Shown one piece after another: positions 52,713-63,832 of a stretch of 64,000 bases of DNA. The translations under genes were made by a program, and so were the position numbers. Within the stretch, counting starts at the first letter, position 1. The number at the start of each line of letters is the position of its first letter. This stretch comes from Lutraria lutraria (taxonomy: Eukaryota; Mollusca; Bivalvia; Venerida; Mactridae). The DNA lies in NCBI GenBank assembly GCA_964023205.1, contig OZ026838.1:29229843-29293842 (forward strand). Reading direction: 5' to 3'. The notes beneath the pieces are model-generated. The model was given only the letters and a program-made list of their open reading frames with translations, had not been told where the DNA came from and made no database searches.

Positions 52713-54280
52713 CTCAGTGCTGGTTTACATAGGGAAGGACCTTTTATTTTTGAGTGTCTCGCATTTAGTGTTTTATCTGAACTCACATTTTGAGAATGGA
52801 AGTCAATAAAAACATTGTGACCAAATGTGCATTTCTTTATTGGAATTTTACTAATTTAAAATGGTGCTTCCCTTTAAGTGTGTGATAGGGCGAATGATAC
52901 TGCTAGATAAAGCTGTGTTCAAATTTTGTGTTCAATAATTATTTATGACTTTATTTTCACTGCCTGTAACTCTGTTACAGAACTATTTTGGCATTTATAA
53001 GTAATTTCTACCTGGGACTATTCGTCTTTATTCATTCATGTAGGACCAATTGTAATCAACTTCATTTTACTCTTCATCAAATTTTTGACTTTTTCTAATT
53101 TTTTTCACATTTGAAATTATTGACATTATTTTACTTTTCTATAATGGTAATGATAACTTTGAATAAAACACTAGCTGTCATGCAGTGTCATTTTATATAT
53201 GTGTACTTTATGTCGATGAAAGCTTAGATCAGCTATATCTGATTTGTGACCCTTCATGCTTAACATAATTGTGTAAAATTTGGGTTCTTGGATGGAACAT
53301 GTATTATAAAATTTCTAACTGTTGAATATATTGGAAATGTGTTAATTGTAAATTTGTTGATGGTAAAAATTCTAAATGTGATTGCACATAATTGTGTGTT
53401 GCTAATATTACATGTAACATAAGTGATATATGCTGTTTTGAATGACCGTTTGTCTGTTTTTTTTCTTTACCAAGTTCTATTTCTACAATTTTATGTACAA
53501 ATTCTCATTTTCACTTCGGATTTTATTTCATGAAGAATTTTTGTGTACCTGACTTTGTTTTCAGTTTATTTTTAGTAAAAACAAAGTTCTGTTCATGCAC
53601 TTGAGTTCTATATGCTCCAATTATTTGGACAATGTTAATTTCTTGATGCAGAAAACCATTTATGTAAATACTGTTGTTTTCTTGTTTGTTGAAGTTTTAA
53701 ATGCTTTTGTGAAGATGTATTGAGTGTGACATAAAATTTGTTAAATGATTGTTTTATTTTGAAGCTGTTAATTTTCTATTAATAGAGATATGCATTGAAG
53801 TTGGTTAAGTAACCCCTTGTATAGCGTTTTGGTTGAAGTTTTTGTTAGTTATTTTACAGGTAGTTTGCTTGTTTTTTATTCTAATACATTTGTAATCTAA
53901 TTTTACAGTTGTCTGCAAGCAGCAGCCAATTTGCTTTTGAAATAATTATGTGGAGACGTAACCATTCAAATTAATGCAAGAATTTTTACTTAAGTTTCTC
54001 TATTTTCAGTGTTTTCAATTTCTTGTCAAAATCTTCATTTTCATGTTGTTGTTTTTTCTACCATGTCAAATAATTGTACACAATTCAATATCATAATACA
54101 ATGTCATTGATATTTTTATATTCTTGCATTAATTTCAGGGACAACATCTCTTGTTAAGGGTTTCTTTTTACTTGATAATGTTTTGATTGTGTATCGTTTT
54201 GGCAAATTTGTAAAGAAATTACATGAAAAAAAAACCAACATGGTTTTAGCATTTAATAAAACCAATCATTTGAGTACCTC
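52713..54280 (+). other. MYC: Probable MYC 3' untranslated region
   Basis: T-rich, non-coding sequence after the TAA. Candidate poly(A) signals AATAAA at 52805-52810, 53162-53167 and 54255-54260 suggest alternative ends of about 0.1, 0.45 and 1.55 kb. Scattered ATTTA words (for example TTATTTATG near 52940) fit an unstable mRNA of the MYC type. Which end is used cannot be told from sequence. Confidence 0.55.
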
Positions 54281-54584
54281 TGTGTTTATCTTCTTTATTA
54301 TCATAATTAAGGTTTAATTTCTTTATTGTCTTAATCAGAAACCAATGTATGTATGCATTGATCCTGGTCATGATTATGGTTTAAAACCTTGATTTTATTA
54401 GTAGTCTGCCACTCACACTTAAACAGAAAAAGCCCTGAAGGTTGTTAAATATATTACCAGGTCCTGCTATAAACCTTCTGTTATCTGGGTCATATATTGA
54501 ATAATATGCGAGTTAATACACTGTCTACATCACAACCTCTCCCTGTATCACTACAACAAAGAGCGACCTAATCATGACCTGAGA

Positions 54585-54630
54585 TTTGGCGGGAAAACAG
54601 CTACTCGACTGTCATGACTCATCAGCCAAT
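54585..54630. promoter_or_regulatory. E2F, AP-1 and CCAAT cluster
   Basis: TTTGGCGGGAAAA (54585-54597, E2F consensus), ATGACTCAT (54614-54622, AP-1) and CCAAT (54626-54630) within 46 bp, on a local GC rise. A donor-like TCAAAG|GTAGTAAG follows near 54686. It may drive a non-coding transcript, act as a MYC 3' enhancer, or be a distal TRIT1 promoter. Confidence 0.45.
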
Positions 54631-55924
54631 CGTTTTCCTTGAAGTCACTAGCGGAATTTCATTCATGTAGAGGGGTTGTCTCAAAGGTAGTAAGTTATAT
54701 TTGGGTAGAGTATGTACTTGTGATATGCTTGAGTAACTGAAGGTAGATATGTAGGGGTATGGGTTTAACAAATTTAACAATATAAAAATCCGTTTTAGAC
54801 ATCACGCAGTACAAATACCACTGGTAATATGGTCTACATTTGCAAAGTGTTAAACCTCTGTGCAGGATGTTGTTTGCCACATTAGAGGTTATATTCCCAG
54901 CATTTTGTTGATATTATGTTGGCAGTATTACAACATAGCATATGAGTATTTTTACACAATCACAGCACAAAAAAATAAACATGCAAAATGTGTCTCATGG
55001 TCTTAATTCATGCACTTCATATTACCATGTAAATAGAGGAGTTTTTGGGGAGAGGTCTCGTGTCTGGCTCATGATAGTTAATCGGTTGATGGTACCGTGA
55101 ACTCGACTTAGAGAACTGTCTGATTTGATGCATTCCATCAATTATTCTTTATGAACCTGTGGTCAGGTAAATGAAAGGCCAAAACCCTGAACTATGCCTA
55201 TTTGCTATCATCAAAATGTCAAAACAATCATATGAGTATTTAAGTTTAGTCCAAATTCCATTTGTAATACAAAACTACCACAGAATATTTAAACATCAGA
55301 CATTGGTATACAGTGCTATATCATTCATTTAGTCAGTCATCACATTCATACATACATGTATATTTTGAAATTTGGACTCTAGCCCATCATGAAACACCAG
55401 ATGTGCTATTTACCATACAATGTTTAAAATGTGAATAACTTTACCATATATTCCTCACATTTTATGTAAACATTGTGAAAATATACACAAACATCTATAT
55501 AACTTGAACATTATTCACATGACAGGTCAAAGAAACATAGATTTTAAGGAAGCGTGATTCTATAAAATATTGGCTATCAACCCCGATATTGAAATAGTAA
55601 ACATTGAGATTAAAAATGACCTAAAAAATGTTCAGCTCATTTTTTGGTACAAATTTGTACATTGTTATGCCCCCTGAATCAGTTGTCTTTATCAAGTTAT
55701 CTCCATTTGTTGTCAGGATGAAAAACTGTCATGTTTTAATCACAGGAAAATATTCATAACTTCACCAATGCAATGCTGAATGAATTAAGATATTCTTATT
55801 GTAGTTTAAAAACATCTACATTATGAATATTGTTTTTGTCTTAAGGGGTTGCATCCAACAACATAATTATATGTATATAATTATATGGAAATGTTGACAG
55901 GAAAGTCAAAGAATATAATAATAT

Positions 55925-55961
55925 CAGGTAGTTTTATTATTGTATTCAATAAAACTACCTG
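55925..55961. terminator. Hairpin carrying poly(A) signals on both strands
   Basis: CAGGTAGTTTTATT (55925-55938) and its exact complement (55948-55961) form a 14-bp stem with a nine-base loop. The right arm begins AATAAA on the plus strand and the left arm ends in TTTATT, that is AATAAA on the minus strand. A bidirectional 3' end is possible but no flanking gene is identified. Confidence 0.35.
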
Positions 55962-56565
55962 AAAATATAGCATCAAATAGATGTTTTATTATAAATATAA
56001 TTTATTTCATGTAACATAAAATACAAGATGAATAGTTTTATGTGTATACAATGTTTATGCAACAAATGTACAGTGCATTATACAACAATCATGAACAACT
56101 ACTCAGAAATTACATTCATGAATACCTTGTATGTGTAATACAACAGTTAACCAATATTATGTCTGCCTTCAACAAACATCTACTGAATAGCCAAACAAAA
56201 ATATACATTTCAAGGCATTCCAATTCTATAACGCATTATTATGTAAGACAAAAATCTCAATAAAAAGTTGTCAAATCATTTTGTTTTCAAAACAATGAAA
56301 GTGTCCATTACATATAGATCTATTGATTGTGAGTGTATGTAAGTGCATCATCAGTATCCAGAAGGTTTTAATAATACTATGTACTCGTATTTCAATCTGT
56401 ATCATGACAACAATATATATTTTCCAAATAACAGCAAAAGTAAACATGAAAACAATATTTTAAACGTGAACAGAAAAAAGTAAGTTAGTATATCCCGGTC
56501 AAGAAAATAACGGGTTCTTCGGGTTTTACTCGTGTCGCATACAGTTAGGCAAAAAGAAAACAAAG

Positions 56566-59500
56566 ATGGCCGCGTCCATGAGGAATCCCGTGGTTATTAT
56601 TCTTGGTGCTACAGGCACTGGCAAAACAAAATTATCTCTCGAAATAGCCAAGATGTTCAACGGAGAAATTATCAGTGCAGATGCCATGCAGGTAATTTGT
56701 CCAGATATAAGTGTTTGTTAAGTACGTCTAGTATTGTAGTATTCGGATGAACAAATCCGGACACAGGACTTGAATTATTGTTTGTTTATATCGAGTTTTA
56801 CGCCCCTTTTCAACTGTCAGAGTCATATGAGGCAGACAGTTCACCTAATCATCGCTCCGGGGAAGTACTAGACTCCCATCCTCCGTAAGCAACTGCCTAC
56901 TTTCTCACATAAAGAGACATGGTCGGTAGCGGGGCTCAAACCCACACCCTGTTTCAGTGAGAGGTTACAGTGATTTGAAGTCAGCGACATTAACCACTCG
57001 ACCAAGGAGGCGGTTTTATCATTGTTTCATACAGCAAGAGAGAGAGAGAGAGAGAGATTGATAATGTACATATCTTAGACTTATTCTCGAAACAGCGTAT
57101 GTTGATCTTCTGTACTAGCAGACCAAGTTTATAAACAAACTTCATGTCCAACTTTAATAATTATCTGACACAATAATTCTAATACAAGATGATGAAGTAT
57201 CTGCACTATCATTACAATCCTCAATGACTTAAGGGAATCACTGATATTACAAAATTAATTTGACTTTCTTGACTGTTTGCTTCCACCAAACTTTGATATT
57301 TTCCCTTCCGCTGAAGATATATTATTGAGTTTATAATTAGTCATACCAGGTACATATATAATTAATATACGCACCTGGTCATACTCATACCAAAGACATA
57401 GTTAACATGTTATCTTTGTCTCTGGTCATACAGTTTACCTGTTATGTCTGTTACTATCCATTGTAATGTATTGTAATGCACCTTCTTTTGTATGACCAAG
57501 TTTTGTTTCACTGCAACTGAAAAATTGAGTTGCAATTTTTATACTGCTACCACTTCTACCAATCAGATATGAGGTTGTCATTCACACAAAGTCAGCCACG
57601 TTTTTATGATTTGTTACATTTCTGAATTTGTTAACTTAGTTATTCAAATATATTTTGTTTGTAACATGGCAAAATGAGAATTTTTTTATTAAAATATTGT
57701 TAGATTAGTCATTTACTTTTTTAGTAATTTTCAAATGAGAGGAAGTAGCCAATTAAGGTTCTGATAACATTTTTATGAGATCATCTCAGACTGCATCATA
57801 TGGAAGCATTTTCCAGTTGTTACTTTGTTGAATGAATTTTAAGTTAGTTCTATCTTCTCAATGCTTTGTAAAACACTCAATGCTGTTTGGTAGTACTTTT
57901 TTAATGAAGTAACTCCAGATTTTGTCCCCTTTTTAAGAATTGATGTTTTTATAGCGATTGATTTGAAGTATAATTACGGTAAGCCTTTGTTATATTATGA
58001 GTCTATATTGTTTTAAACAATTTTATTTCAGATATATAAGGGTCTTGATATAATAACAAACAAAGCTACACCTGAGGAGAGACAATTGTGTCCACACCAT
58101 ATGATAGATTACTTATCTCCATTGAAGGATAACAGTACTGTGGTTGAATACAGAAATCAGGCAGTTCCTCTTGTATCCTTATTTCTTATCCACTGCTATC
58201 TTAATTAATATAAATACTCAGATTAAACCTTCGATAAATCTGATTTCTACTTGTGCCACACAGTACTACTTACTTTTAGTGCAAGGTATATAATGTTTGT
58301 TTGAATTCAATTATACTCAAGATAGTTTAGTTTTCTTGTCTCAAAGTTTAGTACAGCTTTTAAGATTATCAGTGATAGATCTGCACTTTCCCATCCATAC
58401 TCCATATAGTCAGACAAGAGATTATTTTTTATATGCATTGTGCTTGTGGAGTTGTGAGCATGATAAGAATTTTAACTGAGTATTTGATATTTTATATGAA
58501 TAAGTGTTAGGTAATACAATATGTATAGAAATAATGAAATGTTTATTAAGTTTTTGATATTTGAATGTAGTTGGTGTAAACATTTTTTTTAATGTTTTAG
58601 TATGAACAATTTGGTTTTAGTCTTGCAAATTAGGTATATGCTTCCTTGATGATGAACATAGATTGACTCTTTACTTTCCAATAAGAAAACCCCTGTGGTT
58701 GTTGGTGGAACTAATTACTACATTGAGTCCTTGTTATGGAAACATCTTGTTAACTCTGAGGTAAGTGTCATGGTAATATCCTATTTACTTGTGTGTATGT
58801 TTGTTTATTCGAGTTTTACGCCCCATTTAAACAGTCAAGAGTCATATGAGGCGGACAGTTCACCTTACCATTGTTCCTGGAAAGAACCAGTACTAGACTC
58901 CTATCCTCCATAAGCAACTGCCTACTAGCAGTGCTCGAACACACAACCCTCTATCAGTGAGAAGTTGCTGTGATTTGAAGTCAGCAACCTTAACCACTCA
59001 ACCACAGGTGCAGGTCTTATGTCTATGTATCATGAATGCCAAGAATGGTAATTTTTTTCAGTCTTTATCATAATATAAATTATTGTTCAGTATTTAGCAT
59101 TCATCTTTAATCAACTGACAAGTACCACTATACTGGAACATCCCTCAATGGGCTTTGAAACCTTGTCCTCACCTCAAGACTGAGATTTTAGCTTTTATCC
59201 AATGGACCATTCACCAATGTGTTTGTTTCAGTGGCTTAAACTCTGGTTTTCAAAGGTGTTTCAGTTATATATTACAAACCAGTACTAACTCACCCTTCCA
59301 CATGGAGCTGGCAACATCTCAAGGTATCAGGGAAAAATCAACATTTTTTGTCAACTTTTCTTTGAATCGTATGACTTACTGTGACCCAGAATCAAACTTG
59401 GAGCACAGGGTTACATTTCCAGTTCAATAACCACTGGACTACACTATAGCCTCTGTCTGGACCAATGTGCACAGTTTATTTATTAATGCATTTTCAAAAA

Positions 59501-60022
59501 AATGCAATTAATACAGATTTTTTTAGATTTTTTTTATTTTCTTTGTGTAAATGAATTTCCATGTAAAGACTGTTGTATCTATCATTAAGTGCATTTTTTG
59601 TAATTGCTTATCAACATTTTGTAGACCGTAGATGCGTTAGTGTTTTGCTGACCAGTAACACCTTAGGGCTGACACGCAAACTGATGTTTTTCATTGATTG
59701 AAACTAATCCTTAACTTTCCTGATTTCAATCTATTCCCATTAATGAATCTTACTGTGGACTTCCATGAAATCATAATTATAATTATGTCACATTGTGCGG
59801 TAGTTAATTTTATCTAAATATTGCATTGTCTACTTCACTCGTTAATACTTGATAGCTTAATTGAATTTCCTGTTGATTAGCAAAAATCTATTGTTTTATG
59901 ATGAGTCTAAATCTTATATCAATCTGCATACTTTAAAACAGTCAAATCTGAACAAAACATATGGTACACAATACTCGTACATGATGGTATCTGATGATTA
60001 TTGGAATGATACTGAGACTGAA
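56566..60022 (+). CDS. TRIT1: tRNA dimethylallyltransferase (TRIT1/MiaA family), first four exons, 3' end outside window
   Basis: Transfers a dimethylallyl group from DMAPP to N6 of A37 in UNN-decoding tRNAs, in cytosol, nucleus and mitochondria. Exons: 56566-56691, 58032-58172, 58662-58760 and probably 59942-60022, all phase 0, 149 residues so far (human protein 467). Seen: P-loop GATGTGKT at 14-21, ISADAMQ at 36-42, [11 protein letters not shown] at 43-53, HHMIDY at 64-69, [15 protein letters not shown] at 101-115. Exons 1-3 align closely with human TRIT1. Exon 4 (SNLNKTYG... to DYWNDTETE) falls in the variable region before LHKRL and rests on splice signals and phase. The central domain and C-terminal zinc finger lie past 64000. 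The ATG has a strong context (AAG ATG G). No mitochondrial presequence follows it. It lies 3.9 kb downstream of MYC on the same strand. Confidence 0.95.
56779..57013 (-). mobile_element. tRNA-derived SINE in TRIT1 intron 1
   Basis: On the minus strand: A box TGGTCGAGTGGTTA (56991-57004) and B box GGGTTTGAGCCCC (56931-56943), as in a Ser/Leu-type tRNA head. An approximately 150-bp body follows, ending GGGGCGTAAAACTCGA plus a short AAACA-rich tail. A second copy lies at 58798-59011 in the same orientation. Confidence 0.85.
57037..57056. repeat. (AG)n microsatellite
   Basis: Ten AG units, immediately beyond the head of the antisense SINE, within TRIT1 intron 1. Confidence 0.9.
58173..58661 (+). 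other. TRIT1: U12-type (minor spliceosome) intron in TRIT1
   Basis: The donor GTATCCTT after Leu89 and the branch site TTCCTTGAT (58642-58650), 12 bases from the AG at 58660-58661, both match the U12 consensus (RTATCCTT, TTCCTTRAY). No polypyrimidine tract lies before the acceptor. Using these sites restores [20 protein letters not shown], the length and pattern of human [20 protein letters not shown]. The alternative U2-type acceptor at 58683 would delete seven conserved-length residues. Confidence 0.92.
58798..59011 (-). mobile_element. tRNA-derived SINE in TRIT1 intron 3
   Basis: Same family as 56779-57013: minus-strand A box TGGTTGAGTGGTTA (58991-59004), B box GTGTTCGAGCAC, body with GAACTGTCCGCCTCATATG, tail GGGGCGTAAAACTCGAATAA. 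Diverged from the first copy by scattered substitutions and a deletion before the B box. Confidence 0.85.
59190..59455 (-). mobile_element. Degenerate tRNA-like SINE in TRIT1 intron 3
   Basis: The minus strand shows a possible A box TAGTGTAGTCCAGTGGTTA near 59428-59446 and a B-box-like AAGTTTGATTCTGGG near 59385-59399. The body (to about 59190) is not shared visibly with other copies here. Weak call. Confidence 0.35.
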
Positions 60023-61002
60023 GTGAGTATATTCGGGGAAACCAAGTTTCAATTAGTTTAATGGTACCTTGACATGTTTCTGACAGAAATACTGAATCAA
60101 TTTAATACCATGTCCGATTTCTATGTCTGTTTGTTGACTCTTCCAATGTTTTCCTTAATTAAAACTTTCTTTTCTAGTCTAGAGTTCATATACTAGTATT
60201 CAGTGGTTGATTGTTAACCAATCGACTTGAACTCAATAACATCTTGACATTATTATATTGTGTGGAGGTAACAGTGATCAACCATATCAGATGGTAACCA
60301 CTTGTTTTTCCCAGAGGAGTTGAACCTTAAATAAATATTTTTCTAAGAAAAAAAAATCAGGTCCATTATTTATGAGATTATGATGAGCACCAGCATTTGT
60401 GAAGTAAGATCAATCTCATGGATTGAGTTTGCTTCAAAAGAATTGGAATTGATATTGTAATGAGGCAGTGAAAATCAACATGGCTTATGCATGGGAAAGT
60501 GGTTAGGTTCTATGAAATAGACACCAACTGATGCCTGTTTCAACTGTGTTTATATCCGTCAATCATGGCCAATTAATATCACATGTGCCAGAGTGTCTAC
60601 CTATAGGTCACTGAGGGACATGTTTTTTTACCTGACTTTATGATGAAGTTTGATAGGAATTGATGCATACTGTAGTACTTTAATTGGGCTAGAACTTAAG
60701 TAGCCATAAACTGTGGGAATAATGTTCCCTTAGCCTCTCTGAGTGAACTACAGTACATTGAGAGGTCACTGGGTTGTTTTTCATTAAACTTTGTGACTTC
60801 TATTATTTTGAACTTTGTTTTCATTTTAGTTTGTCCCGAAAGCTTATATTTTCTTTCTTGGTCTTTTTGCTCTGAAAGTATAAGTTTGCTTCAAGCCAAT
60901 ATCTTTTTTATTGCATTGTCCGAAAGTTGATGGCTGTGGTTAAGTTAAATAAAAAACATGGAGACTAAGTTCCCCAGCCTTTTACTGAGAAATGCTTTTT
61001 GT
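60023..61002 (+). other. TRIT1: TRIT1 intron 4, proximal part
   Basis: Starts GTGAGT. No further exon seen; expected next residues would read like LHKRL...VDP...LHP and none are found here or later in the window. Confidence 0.55.
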
Positions 61003-61662
61003 CAAGCTGGACCATTACTTAATATTTATACTTGTCTGGACCATTACTTAATACTTATACTTGTCTGGACCATTACTTAATACTTATACTTGTCCGGACC
61101 ATTACTTAATACTTATACTTGTCCGGACCATTACTTAATACTTATACTTGTCCGGACCATTACTTAATACTTACACTTGTCCGGACCATTACTTAATATT
61201 TATACTTGTCCGGACCATTACTTAATACTTATACTTGTCCGGACCATTACTTAATACTTATACTTGTCCAGACCATTACTTAATATTTATACTTGTCCAG
61301 ACCATTACTTAATATTTATACTTGTCCAGACCATTACTTAATACTTATACTTGTCCGGACCATTACTTAATACTTATACTTGTCCAGACCATTACTTAAT
61401 ATTTATACTTGTCCAGACCATTACTTAATATTTATACTTGTCCAGACCATTACTTAATACTTATACTTGTCCGGACCATTACTTAATACTTATACTTGTC
61501 CAGACCATTACTTAATATTTATACTTGTCCAGACCATTACTTAATATTTATACTTGTCCGGACCATTACTTAATACTTATACTTGTCCAGACCATTACTT
61601 AATATTTGTACTTGTCAGGACCATTACTTAATACTTATACTTGTCCGGACCATTACTTGATA
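61003..61662. repeat. Minisatellite, 29-bp unit, about 22 copies
   Basis: The unit is GGACCATTACTTAATACTTA + TACTTGTCC. Copies differ mainly at two sites (AATACTT/AATATTT and GTCCGG/GTCCAG/GTCTGG). From about copy 9 to copy 17 these variants repeat with a period of four units (about 116 bp), a higher-order pattern. A lone relative (CTTGTCTGGACCAT) remains near 61761. Confidence 0.95.
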
Positions 61663-63372
61663 ACTTGGTACAAATGTTCACCATGGCATGATGAGTCAGT
61701 GTAGCTTAACTAAGATACATTTAGCTCAAAGGACAGTTAAGATTGATTGGTCTTAAACAGCTTGTCTGGACCATCGTACTCAACATGTTGCCCTTGGGCT
61801 TTTAGTTATTGCTTGTTCATGACAGAATAATTCTGCTAGTATGGAAACAAAATCTGATTTCATTTATGTGCATTTAACTATGCCTTAGTTTCCTTGTATG
61901 CAGTATTATGTATTACAGTAATCTTGCTGATCATCTTAGTTCATTTCTCATTATCCACTTTTGGATTTAGTTCCGGGGAATCTTGTATGTAAGAGCATTT
62001 CTGATTGGCTTATTGATAAGCAAATGAGAAGTTGGCTATCTTTATATCATTGTTTAGATTTTAAGTGCCTCTATTTAACTAAATAGATATGTAGTACCTA
62101 CCACTTTGCGGGTACTCACATATCTAGTACCATTGTCGATTATATTAATCTTTTATGTCATATAGGTTTATGTCAGCACAGTCTAAACAGCTTTGTCCAC
62201 AAGTCAGCTTGTCATCTTGTGCTTTGTGTCTCTATACTCATTTATTATATAAATATGCATAATCATTATCAGTCAATTTTTGGTCTGGCAAAACCAATCT
62301 TCAAACACTCTTGTATTCCACTGAATACAAAAAAAATGTTCGCCATTGGACTTTTATAAAAAAGCTCCTAGTCTTAGCACCATTTGAAAATATTTAGAAG
62401 GGGCTTCTGTGGTCGTGTAGAAATGGTATCTGACAAGTTGTGTCACTTGCCCCTTACCACTGTAAGTTTGAATATCACGCTTACTACAAAATACTCTTCT
62501 AACAGTGGATGTTTTGACGTCACATGGTGACCTAATATATCCTATATTACGCTACCAGCCTATATTGGGTCTGTAATGGAGACTCATTGCAAATGATTAG
62601 GAGGAAGGTAGTTTGCGTGATATATGTATACCAACAGTCTCGCCCCATATGGTTTTCAACAGACCTGTATATCCCGTATCGGGTCAGTTACTAACCCTGT
62701 AACTATTAATACTATCCAGGACTAAATTTCACATGTAAGGAAGCTGATCAGCTTGTTCTAATTAAACTTACAAAAGTTGTGAAAGTTTTTAAAGATCAGG
62801 TGCCGAGACTCAGTACACGTTTTTAGAGAAGTCACTTTAATTGTTGTTATAGTAAGTTCTTTAACCAATTCTTACACTTTTGCATCTTGAAGTAAAAAAA
62901 ACCTTAATAAAAGAATTATTGCTTGGATATGAAAGGGAAATTATAGGACAATTTTGTTTGGTTTTCTGAATACAAAGGTTCCGAAATACTAAGGTTTTTC
63001 AGCATTATTAAAATATGTTATAAAAAATATCCGGACCTGCAGCTAATGTGTATTAATCAGAGAGGATAAGAAAGGTTTGGATAATAGTTTGACTGTACTT
63101 GTATATATATATATAAATGACAGGTCTACATGTGAAGGAGTATAATAGTATTGATATACTTGACAGAATAAGTGTGCAATTATACAAATGATAGGGAGTG
63201 ATCTTGAAATTTGAAGTGGTAGTTAAAGTATGTCCAAGTGAGTACTGCGCTGTCGTGTACTTATCTATTGTCAGTTTATAGGAAAACATATCTTATACAG
63301 AAATCTTGCTTGACACTGTGTCCTAATTACTCTAGATCTCCTTCAAGGTCGACCTTATATGACTTTTCAATG
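61663..63372. other. Non-coding, probably TRIT1 intron, with a tRNA-like SINE
   Basis: No exon recognised. At 62403-62480 a plus-strand tRNA-like head (A box TGGTCGTGTAG, B-box-like GTAAGTTTGAATATCAC) begins a possible SINE whose body may extend to about 62750 (AGGACTAAATTTCACATG). A short TA repeat lies near 63102-63116. Confidence 0.4.
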
Positions 63373-63832
63373 GTTTGCAGGGCTCGACAGTAACTTTTTC
63401 AAGAGGTAGTCCACAGGACTACTAGCGTAGAAAATGAGGAAGTCCTTGCAAATCATAGGTAGTCCTCATTTTAATACATATAAAATATATATGTTTGTCA
63501 TTTTTTTTCAATGCATATCGAGTGTACTTCATTAGAATACAAGGTAAGTATAAACATTACCAGCACTGAAGCGCACCTGCACAAAATACTTGAAAGGGTG
63601 CGATGCAGTATGAATAGATAGATAGATCAAACTTTCACAAATGACATATGTATTAAAAAAGTTATAAAGGTTACATCACATCAGATTTAACAAAAGTTTG
63701 TATGTTTTATTATTTGATTTACTTAAATTTATAGAATTCAGGTCACCCGAATTTCAGATAGCCTGATGGGATACCCTGCTTGGAAACCTAGGTAGTCCTT
63801 GGAAAAAACTGTTAGTGTCGAGCCCTGGTTTG
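63373..63832. mobile_element. hAT-like MITE with CAGGGCTCGAC ends
   Basis: CAGGGCTCGACAGTAAC (63378-63394) is matched by its imperfect inverse ending at 63827 (CAGGGCTCGACACTAAC). The similarity extends inward through AGTCC and CTACC words. GTTTG flanks both ends (63373-63377, 63828-63832). The 450-bp interior is non-coding. The CAGGG start suggests hAT, but the visible flanking duplication is five bases rather than eight. Confidence 0.7.

Larger units (their letters stand above)
54281..56469. other. Intergenic region between MYC and TRIT1
   Basis: About 2.2 kb with no convincing exon. It includes an E2F/AP-1/CCAAT cluster at 54585-54630 and a hairpin with poly(A) signals on both strands at 55925-55961, which together raise the possibility of an unrecognised short transcript. 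Confidence 0.5.
56692..58031 (+). other. TRIT1: TRIT1 intron 1
   Basis: GTAATT donor to TTTATTTCAG acceptor, 1340 bp, U2-type. It holds an antisense SINE (56779-57013) and a (GA)n tract (57037-57056). No other features seen. Confidence 0.9.

Noticed and set aside
58662..58683. U2-type acceptor CCAATAAG at 58683 for TRIT1 exon 3
   Set aside because: Would give AVPL-KTPVVV and delete seven residues present in the family; the U12 acceptor keeps length and frame.
59861..59941. Extending TRIT1 exon 4 upstream along the open frame
   Set aside because: The only in-range acceptor upstream (GATTAG near 59880) gives the wrong phase and an early stop; the acceptor at 59940-59941 is in phase 0.
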